Shown here: positions 45,301-57,400 of the stretch, in pieces
Position numbering within the stretch: the stretch's first letter is position 1
Layout of the letters: each line of letters starts with the position of its first letter
Assembly (NCBI GenBank): GCA_017506865.1
Contig: JAFCMP010000095.1
Coordinates: 186,001 to 250,000 of the forward strand
Direction of reading: 5' to 3'
DNA length: 64,000 nt
Source of the DNA: Tribonema minus
Lineage: Eukaryota > Sar > Xanthophyceae > Tribonematales > Tribonemataceae
Made by a program: the position numbers and the translations under genes
The notes under the pieces: generated by a model
What the model was told of the DNA's origin: nothing
The model's input: only the letters and a program-made list of their open reading frames with translations
The model's database searches: none

Positions 45301-48300
45301 CGTAGGTCCCTAATTATGGTTTCATAGCGAAGGACATCAGGAAGGGCGATTGCTGCGCTTCTGCCACGATCCCATCTTCGGGAACTACGGGTGCGTCACC
45401 GCTCACATTTTGAAGTTTGTGTTGAATGGTCGGTCCCTGGATGTGAACATGTCGTTGCGGAGGATGCATCAAAAGGGCGCGCCGCGCTTCTCACCACGGC
45501 CCCATCTTTTGGAACTTTGAGTGCGTCACTGTGTGCACTTCAATAATGAAGTTGTGTAGAACCAGCATTTCTGCGTGTCTACCAAAGCCCAACTTTTGAA
45601 ACTACGGTTGCATCACCATATGCACTTCAGTGTTGCAGTTGTGCATGCTCATCGTCACGTACACTGGCAGGTAGGTAGAGGCTCTCGCATGTTGAAGTTT
45701 TGCAGTTTTGATCATCGGTACATACTGTCAGGTACACAATCTTCAGCAGCCAACACATGTAATTCTGCTATCTCTTGCCCCCCCCCCCCCTCCTTCAAAT
45801 CTTTCCCATGCTTGCAGCTACCTGCCCCAGACCTGGGAGGATCCCAACGTGAAGCACCCGGAGCTGGGCGTGATGGGCGACGGCGACCCGGTGGATGTGG
45901 TGGAGATTGGATCTACCAAGCTGCCCCAGGGCAGCCTCAAGCAGGTACGTTACACTGCATTTATGTGTGTACTTCAACAAGAATGCTAGTTGCTGTGGTA
46001 GTATGGTGGGCTCACATGTGGACCTACACTTGAAGTACACACATGTGGGTTCGCACGTGGCGGGCGTAGGGGTCTGCCAAGCTGCCGCCGGGCAGCTTTG
46101 AGCGGTGAATGCATACAACGAGCATGGGGTGGAGACTGGATCCGCCATGCTTATGTAGGGCAGCCTCAAGCTGGCATGTAGAAGCATGCTACGATCTGCG
46201 CTACGGCCAATGCCAGTTCACACATGTGCACTTTGCAGTACATGTAGGTCAGCCTCAAGCTGGTATGTATGAATGCTACAATCTGTGCTACGGCCAGCGC
46301 CAGTTCACACATGGGCACTTTGCAGTACATACCTTGAAGCGCTTCAATTATGATGTTTCCTTCAGTAGGGGGGGGGTGTACAGGTGGCGGAGATGGGACC
46401 CTAACCCTATTTTTACGCTGGCGCATGCTCTTTGTAGAAGCTTAACGTACTTTATTAACCCTTCTGTGCTTAGAAGCTCAACATGTACTTGTTCGCCTGT
46501 GCAGCGCGTCGTCACGTTTGCAGTCTCATCTTGCACGCTGCTTGTGTCGATTTCAATTGTTTTTCTCAACAGGTCCGCGCGCTCGGCTGCCTGGCCATGA
46601 TCGACGACGGCGAGCTGGACTGGAAGGTGAAAACTTGAAGTACACGTGCTTCACTACGCCTGAACTTGTAGTTTTGCGGCAACAGCAGTGGTCGGAGAAG
46701 GGTGGTGCGGGTTTGCCATGTTAAACAAGTCTGTCCTGGCGTGGGTGCGTTGCGGGCGTAAGCCATGGCTTGAAGTTGGTGGCAATAGAGACTGTCAACA
46801 TGCGTAGCACAGAGAGACCGCCGTCATTGCCACCGCACCCCACCTGCGCAGTTTGTGCAGGCCATGGCTTGAAGTTGGTGGTTGAAGTTGATGGTTGATT
46901 GCTAGTGAGCAACTTTGGATGATACGGAGCCCAAAACTGCCACTGCCGCCCGTTTGCACTGCCCGTGAGACAGCAGCTCAAACCCAACCCTAATGCAGAG
47001 GAGCGATTTGCCTCTTGGGAGTACAATGTGGGCTAGGGGTAGGTATATCAGGTTGAGGGTTTAGCACAGTTGCCGAGCACTGCTGCAGCACATCCCGCAT
47101 GCAGACATGCCGGAAGCGGCGTCGCGCTCACAGTTAGTTAGGGTTAGGGTCAGCTAGCTGGCTGAGCACTGCCACTGCTGCCCACCGCGTGCGTAGCAAG
47201 CGCGGCTCGCTCTCCATTCCCACCCGCATGCGTGCTTACTGCTGTCAGTTTAGCTGCTGACGCCTTTGGCAGAGGAGACCCCCTCTTGCGGCTGGGCTGT
47301 ATGACATGGAGGAGCATCGCCCCGTGGCATTAGTACCGCATAGCACCAGAGCTGGAAGAAGCACGCTGGTCGAGCGCTGCCGCAGTTCACACACCCCGAT
47401 ACGCACGTGTATGTGTCGCTCCGCTCTCCATCGGGTCGTAGCCATCGCCCACAATGGCCAAGCTGCTCCGTTAGGGCTAGGGCTGGAATTCACAACAAGC
47501 ATCACTATCGAGCGCTGCCGCAGCCCCTCAGCTCCCCACACACCCCACTCACGCATGTATTGTATGCATGTATCGCTCTCCTTCAGGTCATTGCCACTGC
47601 CAAGGACGACCCGCTCGCGGCCTCAGGCTGCTCCCTTAGGGGTGGGGCCAGACCCACAAACATAACAGAAAGCATGCATTTTAATCGAGCGCGGCCGCAG
47701 CCCTAACCCCCCCCCCCCCCCCCCCCCCCCCCGTGCATGTATGCATGTATGTATCGCTCTCCTTCAGGTCATCGCAATCGCTAAGGACGACCCGCTCGCA
47801 TCCAAGCTGCACGACATCAAGGACGTTGAGGAGCACTGCCCCTTGACATTAGGGCTAGGGTTAGGGCTACAACTATACCACAGTATTCGCCACAAGCGCT
47901 TGTCCCTTCTCACGCATTGCCGCTGCCCCATTAGCTCACGCCGTTCCCCCTCCCCCTGTGTGTATGTATTCAGGTCATCGCAATCGCCAAGGACGACCCG
48001 CTCGCGTCCAAGCTGCGCCCTTAGGGTTAGGTCTAGAGTTACACAAGCATCGCTACGAGCATTTGCCGCTTGTCTGCTCCCGTTAGTAGGCTCACTACCC
48101 CGATTCGCGCATATCTGCGTCGCTCCGCTTTACTTCAGGTCATTGCCATCGCCAAGGACGACCCGCTCGCCGCCAAGCTGCACGACATCAAGGACGTCGA
48201 GGAGCACTGCCCCGGCGTCGTCTCGGGCATCCGTGAGTGGTTCCGGTGGTACAAGACACCCGACGACAAGCCGGTCAACGAGTTTGGCTTCGGTGAGCGC

Positions 48301-48405
48301 GCGCTCGATGCCAAGGAGACCGCCGACATCATCTCCGAGTGCAACGGCCACTGGAAGGCGCTCGTCGCGGGGAAGACGGAGAAGGGCAAGCTGTGGACCC
48401 CCTGA
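41981..48405 (+). CDS. Gene 3: plastid-targeted family I inorganic pyrophosphatase, 5 exons
   Basis: Hydrolyses pyrophosphate to two phosphates, pulling biosynthetic reactions forward. Exons 41981-42301, 45016-45170, 45818-45944, 46573-46626 and 48139-48405 join in phase to 307 residues. Residues 1-45 look like a signal peptide (hydrophobic [10 protein letters not shown]) ending T-S-A before Phe46, the cleavage pattern of secondary red plastids; 46-70 is a basic, Ser/Ala-rich transit peptide. The enzyme follows: [27 protein letters not shown], the metal-binding signature DGDPVDV at 180-186, DDGELDWK and [15 protein letters not shown], with the expected Asp, Lys and Tyr residues present. Length past the presequence fits the eukaryotic type. 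Introns hold copies of the edges of exons 2, 3 and 5. Confidence 0.93.
42302..43140 (-). CDS. Possible nested antisense small membrane protein (exons uncertain)
   Basis: In gene 3 intron 1, minus-strand pieces look spliced: one ending at about 42884 reads [19 protein letters not shown] before GTGAGC (a membrane segment); one starting at about 42763 after CTGCAG reads [18 protein letters not shown] before GTGAAG; one at about 42338-42423 reads [20 protein letters not shown] and ends at a strong GTAAGT donor. Phases of the first two joins agree. The start and the end were not found, and an onward exon would have to lie beyond exon 1 of gene 3 on the other strand. No family recognised. Confidence 0.22.
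43141..44099. other. Gene 3 intron 1 filler
   Basis: TTAGGG-type words at 43145-43160 and 43290-43345. A pair of about 90-base repeats (43615-43700 and 43700-43800) contains GTGTACT and CGGCAGTACA words. A palindrome ATACTTC-TT-GAAGTAT lies at 43891-43906. Confidence 0.5.
44100..44760 (+). repeat. Acceptor-edge copies of gene 3 exon 2
   Basis: Copies of the GCAACGCTCCGCAGGGCG edge occur near 44140, 44500 and 44690, with a further tandem pair of CGGCACGGGGATTGCAG words at about 44260 and 44335. Confidence 0.75.
44815..44850 (+). repeat. Telomere-like CCCTAA block
   Basis: Five CCCTAA-type units in gene 3 intron 1, just upstream of exon 2. Confidence 0.9.
45016..45170 (+). CDS. Gene 3 exon 2
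   Basis: Acceptor CCGCAG, donor [31 protein letters not shown] to the WNYG turn; ends in phase 2. Confidence 0.93.
45200..45620 (+). repeat. Donor-edge copies of gene 3 exon 2
   Basis: Four copies of the CATCTTCTGGAACTACGGGT edge near 45240, 45370, 45505 and 45590, the last badly decayed; each is followed by GCGTCACC and a TTGAAGTT-type word. Confidence 0.85.
45818..45944 (+). CDS. Gene 3 exon 3 (metal-binding signature)
   Basis: Acceptor TTGCAG, donor AAGCAG|GTACGT. It carries [16 protein letters not shown] and [12 protein letters not shown]. Confidence 0.95.
46065..46350 (+). repeat. Donor-edge copies of gene 3 exon 3
   Basis: Copies near 46074-46110, 46135-46180 and 46245-46275 (GGGCAGCCTCAAGCTGG|TATGT and variants). 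Confidence 0.75.
46573..46626 (+). CDS. Gene 3 exon 4
   Basis: Acceptor CAACAG, donor TGGAAG|GTGAAA, 18 codons: [18 protein letters not shown], with two catalytic Asp and the Lys. Confidence 0.95.
46627..47440. other. Gene 3 intron 4, first half
   Basis: Two AGGCCATGGCTTGAAGTTGG-type repeats (46752, 46858) and GAGCACTGC words recur; no exon. Confidence 0.4.
47440..48020 (+). repeat. Acceptor-edge copies of gene 3 exon 5
   Basis: Copies of TTCAGGTCATCGCAATCGCC with following exon bases start at 47587, 47768 and 47974, the real one at 48139 (spacings 181, 206, 165). The second keeps about 80 exon bases. A C run (47708-47732) lies before it. Confidence 0.9.
48139..48405 (+). CDS. Gene 3 exon 5 (C-terminal)
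   Basis: Acceptor CTTCAG, ends TGA after [27 protein letters not shown] and [15 protein letters not shown] are conserved in eukaryotic family I enzymes. Confidence 0.95.
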   Translation, partial: VIAIAKDDPLAAKLHDIKDVEEHCPGVVSGIREWFRWYKTPDDKPVNEFGFGERALDAKETADIISECNGHWKALVAGKTEKGKLWTP

Positions 48406-48760
48406 GCGCTGCTGCCGCTGAGCAGTGCTGCTGCTGCCGTTGCTGCTGCTGCTGCTAGAGCGCGCGCCGCTGCTGCTGTCGAGCGACGCTGCTGCTGCTG
48501 CTGAGCGGCGCTGCTGCTGACGCTGCAGCGGCGGCTGCGGCGGCGGCGGCGGCGGCTGCGGCGCGGCACGCGCCGCAATTGAGCGCTGCTGCTGCTGAGC
48601 GGCGGGGCGCTGCGCGTGGCAGCAGCGCCACGGATGAGCGCTGCTGCTGCTGCTGCGAGTCGCAGCGCTCGGCGCCCCACGGCCTGAGCACTGCTGCTGC
48701 TGTGGAGTTGCTGAGCGGTGCTGCTGCTGCGTGTCGCAGCGCGGCTCAGCGTAGAGGCAG
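48406..48760. repeat. CTG/CGG trinucleotide-rich tract
   Basis: Immediately after the gene 3 stop, units such as TGAGCGCTGCTGCTGCTG alternate with a CGG run (48535-48560). Open frames through it on both strands are repeat artefacts. Confidence 0.85.
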
Positions 48761-49619
48761 GCATGCGCCGTTGTGCGGCGGCGCGGCGGCGTCGCCGATC
48801 TCTCGCGCGTATCAAATCACAACACATTAGAGCGATGCGCGGCGCGCGCGGCGGAGACTCGATTTGCGCTGCTTCGTTTGCTCCCCTTTTGTGCTCGCTG
48901 TTATGGTTCACCGCCTTGTGTGCTTACCGTGCAGCATTACGAGGCACTCTGCAGTTGCAGCCATGCTGCACCGCCTCGTGTGCTTGCCGTGCATGCATTA
49001 TGAGGTACGCTGCTGCGATTGCACAGGCATGTTGCGGTTGCAGCCATGCCTCGTCTGCACTGGCAGCGCCGCTTCACGCGGGCAAAGCTCTGTCACCGGG
49101 CACACACACACACACACACACACACACCACCTGCGCTGTTGAATGCACTGGCGCTTCCGTAGACCAGTACCACCTGTGCTGTTGAATGCACTGGTGCTTT
49201 CAAAGCCCACATATCGAGCACCTCACACAAACACACTACCTGTGCTGTTGAATGCACTGGCGCTTTCGTAGCCCAGCTATCGAGCACACACCCGAACACA
49301 CTACCTTTGCTGCTGAGTGCACTGGCACTTTCGTCAACCCCTGGACAGCATCAGAGGCGCCGCGCTCCCCCTGCCGCATCGAGTCGCGTCACACGCGTTT
49401 CATTGTGACAAAAGTATGATGAAGCTGCCTGGCTTCGCGCATCTGCTGCACGCTGATGGTCAGGTGTGCTGCTGCGGGTGCCGCGAGCACGGCTGTTACA
49501 GAGCGCGCATGTAGGTATGACGGACAGTGCCAACGGCTCGTTGGCAGTGAGGGAGTCCCCCCCCCCCCTGCCCCCCTGTTCCCACCATCACCATGGCCCC
49601 TGCCGTCTCGTGCCGCTAG
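48761..49619. repeat. Intergenic tandem repeats
   Basis: Paired CACCGCCTCGTGTGCTTGCC-type words (48908, 48969), a CA microsatellite (49099-49127), then four units of about 65 bases with TGCTGTTGAATGCACTGGCG (49130-49335). No gene called. Confidence 0.6.
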
Positions 49620-49848
49620 TCAGTGCTTGCCGTGCGTGTAGGGTGCCTCTTTGCACTGGCAGCAGTGCTCAACAACACAGTTTTGTCCCATGCACGTGCG
49701 GTTGCGCCCCCTGCTGCAGACGCCACCCAGGCACGGCATGCATTGCCAGCAACGACACGACACTGAAGCGTTGCAGCTCGCATCGCTGTCGTCACGTACG
49801 CCAGGTGAAGATCGCGCGGCATGGCAGCAGAACGCAGGCGACGCTTGG
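49620..49848 (-). CDS. Possible Cys-rich terminal exon, unknown product
   Basis: After a good TTTGCAG acceptor the minus strand reads 75 codons to TGA, with 13 Cys, mostly in the half that includes CRCWQCMPCLGGVC, RTCMGQNC and HCCQCKEAPYTHGKH. No upstream exon was found and gene 4 has its own end at 51307. Local TGC-rich composition could produce Cys by chance. Confidence 0.28.
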
Positions 49849-51306
49849 CTGCAAATGATGAGGCACCTACATGCAGGGGAGATGCCATTTGGTGGTGTCG
49901 TTTACAAGTGATCGTCAATGCGCATTGAGACACTTTCAAATTCTCACAGGACATGATGTAGATTCTGGTAGCAAGCTAGACATCTACCATCTGGGCTTTT
50001 TTGCGCCCTGAGCAAGCATTTAGATGGCAGTAGGTACCTGGACACACCTTAAACTTGAAAGAGTGAAGACGAGAGCACTTGCAGCACAGCGGGAGAACAC
50101 AAGCTGCTTGGCTGCATATGATGTACATTCAATTGCACGCGCGCTCAAATATGGAGTCACCCACCGGGGGGTGGTGAGAGCAACGAGGGGGGCTAATAAT
50201 TACTTGTGCGCTGAAATATGGAGACACCCACCGGAGGGCGGTGAGAGCAATGAGGGACTGTAAATGGTACATGAAAATGAATCAAAAGACCATACACAGC
50301 GCCAACTCACAGTCAACTTATGGGATGCTAATAAAGCTGCACGGGTGCCACCCTGGCGTCAGCGCTCTCTAGACGACTGCGCACATTCTGCATCCCGTCA
50401 CGTGACACAACTTCAACTGCAGGGGTGACGCCCCAGCACCAGCGCTCTCTCCAACAACTGCCCAGTAGCTATGCCGTAGTTAGTCTGAGGACCAGAGAGT
50501 ATGTAGGTATGCCCAGGAGCAGTGCCGTAGTGAAGCCAAAAGCGGCCTTGCACACAACAGCGGCAGCGGCTGCAGCAGCGCTCAGAACTCGGTGGCGGCG
50601 CGGCGCTGTCAAGCCCGCCTGCGCATACGCCGCCCCACGATTGGGCTAGAGGAGTTGAGGTTGGGCCGCAGCAGCAGCAGCGCTCGGCACGCTGCAGTGT
50701 CACTACTCAGGCGCATTAGATCTGCGCGCGCGGCGCACCCCGCAAACCCTAACCCTAAGTGCGCGCGCGTGACCACGGCTCAGCTAGTGGGGAGGCACCC
50801 GCTGACAAGTACACAATCTAATGCTGCGAGTATGCATTTGCTGTAATGGAATGAATGAATGATTGGAGCACCCCACGGCAGCAGACACGGTGGCAGCGCT
50901 GCATTTTTTCATGGAGCCGGCATGGCCTTCACACCCATCGAGCGCTGGCCGTCGCCGCAGCCGCAGCAACTGCCGCAGCGCCGCTCAGATGCTGCCGACG
51001 TCTAAGCGCTGCTGACAGCTCGTGTTTGAGCGCCGCTGCTGCTGCTGCTGCTGCTGCTGCGCATGGTGGTCGCCATCCAAGCGCTGCTGCCCCTGCGCTT
51101 TCCAAGCGACAGCGGCGCCGCTGCCGTCTCCGCGCGCCGGTCAGCGCTGCGCGGTGCTGCTGCCGTCGGCCGAGTGCCGCTGCGGCCGGCAGCACTGCTC
51201 ACCGGTAGCAGCAGCGCACAGACGGAAGTTGTCACTTGCAGCGGCGGCGGCGGCAGCGGCAGCGGCGGCGGCGGCGGCGGCAGCGGCAGCGCGGCAGCGG
51301 CAGGGC
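49849..51306. other. Between the Cys-rich exon candidate and gene 4
   Basis: It holds a minus-orientation copy of the dispersed 110-base element (49908-50016), a tandem pair of GTCACCCACCGGGGGGTGG-type words (50156, 50222), CTG and GGC tracts (51020-51062, 51239-51300) and no convincing exon. Confidence 0.5.
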
Positions 51307-51456
51307 TCAGACGGTGGAGCTCGTGCAGATGCCGCAGTCTGCGGGGCACGTGCTGCAGCTCTCGGAGCTGCTGCTGCACGATCCGTCGCCGCACGAGTTG
51401 TTGCACTGGTTGTACTTGCCGCAGTTGGCGTAGGCCGTGCACGTCGAGCTGGAGCT
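51307..51456 (-). CDS. Gene 4 exon 11 (Cys-rich C-terminus)
   Basis: Acceptor CCGCAG, ends TGA. SSSSTCTAYANCGKYNQC, then CGDGSCSSSSESCSTCPADC and GICTSSTV. The CGDGxC and CPxDCG pattern is a known short extracellular motif. Confidence 0.85.
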   Translation of the reverse strand, partial: SSSSTCTAYANCGKYNQCNNSCGDGSCSSSSESCSTCPADCGICTSSTV

Positions 51457-54400
51457 CTGCGGGGGGCGGGGGGGTGGGGGAAGGGGGGGGGTAGGACTAG
51501 GGTCAGGGTCAGGGTTACGGCTAGGATCAGGGGTAGGCTTAGGTTAATGTGTGGCTTTTCGGGGGCGGGTGGGGGGGGCAGGGGCGGTAGGGGTGGGGTT
51601 AGGGTTGAGGTCAGGGGGGCAGTGCTCAGCACGGGAATGGTCAGTGCTGGAGACGTGACACCAACGTGAGTGTTGCGAGTGATGCGCGTGTCGCAACTGA
51701 GGCACAGTCAGTGCCGGTTGCCACTGATGCGTGGCCAGCGACGCGCTGGCGGCGGCGGCGGTGACACTGACGACAGCATGCACGAATGCGCGCGCTGCAA
51801 CTGACGCGCGCTTGCAGAAGCCTCCAGCAATGAGACAGCCACGTGTCAGTGCCGAAGCGCAAGATGGGCAATCGATGGCGGCGGCGGCGGCACCGATGAC
51901 GGCATGCACATATGAATGCGCGCGCCGTGATTGACGCGCGTTGCAGAAGCCTCCAGCGACGAGGCAGTAGCATGCCGTCGCTTTCACCGCAAATGTCAAT
52001 GCGTGAGCCCAGCACTCTGGTGACATGCAGCAGTGCCCTGTCACACTCGGGCCAACGGGCGCTCTACGCAATTCGCACGCGCCCTTAGGGCAACCTGTTG
52101 TTAAACCCAACCCTAACCCTAACTTGTTAGAACCTAAACCCAACCCTGACCCTAATTTAGTTTAATCCCACACATGCAGCCCAACGGGCGTTCTCCGCAA
52201 CGCGCACGCGATCGCTCTGCGCGCTGCAGTGCCCTGAGGTTCTGCGTAGCATGCGCGTAGCATGCGCGGTGTGTGTCGTGCGTCAGCAATCAGCGCCTCG
52301 CGCTCTGCTGACGTCACCTGGTTCAAGTGCGGCAAGCTTCCGCAACCATACAATTCCAGTCCGAAAGCGGCAAATTCTCCAACATGTACCATCTGCCACC
52401 GCTCGGGCCGTCGCTCGCTGCTGCACTTTGCTGGTGCCTGCGTCATCTAACCACGTGCAGCAACAACTGAAGTCAGTTCACAAACCAAAGTTCCCAAGTA
52501 CACTCAGAATTCACTCACCACCCCTGCGCCGTTGCTGAACTCGAACCAGTTGGCGAACCACGTGCTGGTCCCCGTGGGCGTCAGGTACAGGCTGAAGGGG
52601 CCGCCGATCTGCTTTATCAGGGTGCTCCAGTTCGTCCCCGTGTTGCCGTCGACCGCCTTGTAGGCGGCGTCCTTGTTGTACAGGGCCTTCGCGCCGTTGA
52701 CCTTGATGGAGGTGCCATCCGGCGCTGCGCATGCGTGGAGGCAGCGAAAAAAGCGTGGTCACACAGGCGCCAATATCATCTGCCCACAGGAGTTGAGCAG
52801 TGCGGTCAGGCGCCAATGTCGTCTACATGGCCACACGGGGTTAGGGTTAGGATTAGGTGTTAGATGTGCGGCGTCCGTGTTATACACGGCCTTGGCGCCA
52901 TTGACTTTGATGGACGTGCCATCCGGCGCTGCGTTCGTGCGCGGAGGCAGCAGCGAGCAACAGCGCAGATTGTGGTCAGCGCGGGCCGCGCGTCCAGCAG
53001 TGCGGTCACACAGGCGCCACACTCTCACCCGCCGACATGGCCACGCGGGCGGCCTGCTCATGTTAGGGTTAGGGTCGGGCTCGGGGTAAGGCGCACGGAG
53101 GCAGCACAGGCGTCAAGTCTCATCTGCCCACTTGGCCACATGGACGGCCTGCTGATGTGCGGCGACCTAACCCTAACCCTAACCCTAACCCTAAGTGTTG
53201 GAATCAGGGTTAGGATTGGGGTCAGGTGCGCGGAGGCAGCGGCGAGCAGCAGCACGCATCGCGCGTCAGCGGCGGTGATGTCTCTGCATTGGCTCTGGCG
53301 CCGTGGGCACGGACGGTGGCGCCCTCATGTGACGCACCGGCAAGCATCGCAGTTGCGCTGGAGCCCTAGGGTCAGGGTTAGGGATAGGGCGAGCCTGTGG
53401 CCCCGCCACGCATGTGCGTCCCACCACGCCCACCTTCCTGCTGCATGCCAATTAGCCAGTGCTCAGCTCACCATCGTAGACGTGCGCCTCTGCAACGGTC
53501 GCTACCGCAAACCAATCAGCCGATTTTGTATGAGCCACTTCTCAAGTTGCAGCAGCAGTGCTCAGCTTGCTGTAGAGGCGCGCCTCCGCGACGGTGGCGG
53601 CTGCATGCCTACCAATGAGCCGTTCTTTCAAGGTGCAGCAGTGCTCAGCTCACCGTACGACACGCGTTCGCGACACTCCACGCAGCGTCACCGCAGCAGC
53701 TCGCCTGAGCGATGAAATAGCTACTTGGTGCACACTAACACCAGGCACAATGGCAAGCATTAACAACTTCAAGTCACAGAAGCAGTGCTCAGCAGTGCTC
53801 ACCGTAGACGCGCCCCTCCGCGACTGCCCACGCAGCGTCACCGCAACAAGAACTGTACGATAAAATAGCTACTTGGTGCACACTGCCACCGGGCACAATG
53901 GCCGCTCGTACGTTGCGCCGCATCATCAGCTACAACTTCAAATTGAAATTGCTCAGCCTGCGCTCACCGTAGACGCGCGCCTCCGCGACGGCCCACGCTC
54001 TGTAAACCTAACCCTAATTATCTACCTGCCCCCACAGCCCCAAGGGCGCAGCCGACCACGCCTATTGCCCTACTGCATAGTGTGACAACCTCAAGTTGTA
54101 GAGCAGTGCTCAGCCTGTGCTCACCGTAGACGCGCGCCTCCGCGACGGCCCACGCGCTGTTGCCGTTGCCCGTCTGCACGATGACCAGGTAGCGCTTCCT
54201 GGTGTGCGCTATCAAGCAGCTTCTCAAGTTACAGAAACAGTGCTCAGCTCACCGTAGACGCGCGCCTCCGCGACAGCCCACGCGCTGTCGCTGTTGCCCG
54301 TCTGCACGATGACCAGGTAGCGCGCGCTGCCGCTGAACGCGATGGTCGTCTGCCCTGCCGTGTCGCAGCTGGGGGTCTTGGAGCGCGTGAATGGTGTCAC

Positions 54401-57400
54401 CGGCAGCTGATAGTTACCGGATGAGTCTGCACGGGAGCAAAGAAAAGCAACGCGGAGTACTTGAAGTTCTGCGGATCATGCCTGAACTTTAAGTTTACGC
54501 CAAAAACCAACGTGAAATCATCAACCAAACAAATGCGGAATCAGCAAGTAAACTTGAACTTTTGGGAGCGCTGCGTCATGCCTGAACTTCAAGTGTGATG
54601 CGCTCCCGCATGAAATTCAACTTCTTGGTGCGCGTGAGCGGCAGCTGGTGGTTACCGGACATGTCTGCACACGGGACAGAAACAGGCGGCGCGGAGCGCT
54701 CTAGTTCACTGGCTTTTCACATTCGTGCTCGTGTAGACGTCAAGTTTTGGGAGCGCTGCGGCCGCACGGGGCAGAAGCGGTTGGCGCAGAGCGCCGCTGT
54801 CATGCCTGAAGTTCAAGTTCTGCGGTCATGCCCCGAACTTCAAAAGTGGTGCGCTCCTGCACGAAATGCATTTTATCGCAGCGCATCAGCGGCAGCCAGC
54901 TGGTACCCGTGGAGTCTGCATGGGGCGGAGGCAAGCGGCGGACTTCAGTTTTCTGCGCGCTGCTGTCCTGGACGATGTTCAACTCATCGCAGCCCGTAAG
55001 CGGCAGCCATATGGGGCAGAAGCAGTTGCCGCTGTCATGCCTATAGTTCAGGTTTTGTGTGGGCATGCCCCGAACTTCAAATGTGACGCGCTCCTGCATG
55101 AAATTAAAGTCCGTGGAGCGCGTGAGTGGCGTCAGCGGCAGCTGGTAGTTGCCGGAAGAGGCTGCACGGGGCCAACAGCAACGCGGAACGCTGCGGTCAT
55201 GCCTGAACTTCAAGTTGTAATTCCTGATCCTGCAAGTTTCAGGAGCGCGTCAGCGGCAGCTGCTTTTTCCCTGCTGCTTTCAGTTCAAGTTTTTGGAGGG
55301 GGGTCAGTGGCGGAAGCTGGTTTAGGGTCACGGTTAGGGTCAGGGTTAGGATTAGGGTTAGGTGTGTGTGTGCGTGTGCGCGACGGTGAAATGGCCCTCA
55401 CCGATTTGTGAACATATACCATACATGCATGGCCCTCACCCTGCCGTAGATGGCGTAGCCCGCGGGGCAGTTGCTGCGCGCCGGCGCCACCAGCACAATC
55501 TTCCCCCCACGCCCTTGGTCGCCCCTTCCAGGTATGTGTGTATGGTTTGTGAGTGACGTTTGTGGCCTTCCTCACCCTTGCTGTGCATAGCATCGATACG
55601 TGTGTACGGCCCGCACCTTTGCCGCAGACGGCATAGCCCGCGTGGCAGGTGCTGCGCGCCGGCGCCACCAGAACTATCTTCCAGGTATGCATGGGTAAAC
55701 GTTGTGACTAGTGTGTATAGCGCTCACTTTTGCCGTAGATTTGTGAACATATACGTACCTGGTGTATAGCTCTCACCTTTGCCATAGATAGCGTAGCTTG
55801 CGGGGCAGTTGCTGCGCGCCGGCGCCACCCGCACGATCTTACCCACGCTCTCATACGCAGGGTGTAACTCCACGGGTATGTATGTATGAATTGTGAACAT
55901 ATACATGTGTATATATTATACATACTTCGAAGTATAATATACATACCTTTCCCGTAGATGGCGTAGCCGGCGGGCCAGTTGCTGCGCGCCGGCGCGACCA
56001 GCACGATCTTCCCCACGCAGGTATGTACATATGATTTGTGAAACAGCTACATGTGTATGGCCCTCACCTTTGCCGTAGATTTGGGAGCTTATAGTATATA
56101 CTCTAAAAGAAGTACTTATTTAGAAGTACTTCTATATGTATTCTTCAAACATCACATATAAATACCTTTGCCGTAGATGGCGTAGCCCGCGGGGCAGTTG
56201 CTGCGCGCCGGCGCGACCAGCACGATCTTCCCTACGCTCTTCGTTGAACCCAGGTCCAGCGTGAGCGTCTGATTGGGATCCGCAAACCCCGTGGTCGCCT
56301 CCTTGAAAGTGTCATTGTAGATGATGTTGGAGACGTCGCTGGCGGTTGACGGCAGACGCCAGACTGCGAGGATGGGCCCTGTTGGACTGTGCCCGCGTAG
56401 CTGCAGTGTGACAGTGCTCTTTACGGCCGTGAAGCGCACGCTCACCTGTTGCGTAAGGGGGGGGGAGAGGGGGGCGAGCGGGGGGGGGGGGGGGGTAAGT
56501 GCAGAGTGTCAGGCTCACGGCAATCAGGGTGGCACATTTGCAAAACCATTGTCTTGCGACTCGGATGCTCACAGTTTGAGGGGATATGCTGCATTTGCAA
56601 AAAGGTACAGAGTGCGCGCGCAGCTGCAGCGTGACGGTGCTCTGCAAGGCCGTGAAGCGCACGCTCACCTGCCGTGCAAGGGGGGGGGGGGGGGGGGGGG
56701 GGGGGGCAAGTGCGGAGTGCCGGGCTCGTAGCATTGGGGCGGGGAAGGGGGGGGGGGGGGGCGGGTAAGCAAGTGCCGAGTGTCAGTTTCACGGCAATTA
56801 GGGCGGCGCATTCGCAAACGCTGACCCTAACCTTAGCTAGCCATCAGCTCGGATGCTCACAATATGCAGCTCTTAAAGAAGGCGCTTCTATGGAGGGAGC
56901 AGGCGGGATTTGCCCCCTGCATGATTCCCACGCCGTTACGCCCGGATGCGCCTGCTTGAGGCTAAGGCGGTTGCTGGGGACTCGTTCATACATGATATTC
57001 GTGGTTTGGGGGCGCACCTGCTTGAGGTTGAAGGGGTTGTAGGGCCCGTACTTCATCCAGCCGCCCCCCTTAGGACCCTGTGCGAGCAGGCCCCCCTCGC
57101 TTTTGGCCGTCATGCTGCAGCCGTCCTTCTGCAGCTTGGGGTACTTGGCGCACGTCGCGTCGGAGTGGCCCGTGTAGTCCTCCGCTGCAAGACCGTTGTG
57201 AGTTTGATCCACTGTAAGTAGTGCGTTGCGAGAACACTGTGGATATGACCCTGACCCTACCTCTACCCCTAATCCTAACCCCAACCCTAACCCTAACCCT
57301 AATCAAACCGCACCCTGGATCATCCGGTTGTATGTGAGGACTGACGTGCGCGACATCATCGACTTGGCTCGGCTCTCACTGCAATGCAAAAACCACACAA

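Noticed and set aside
48406-49003. Long Ala/Arg/Cys-rich frames on both strands
   Set aside because: Products of the CTG/CGG repeat tract.
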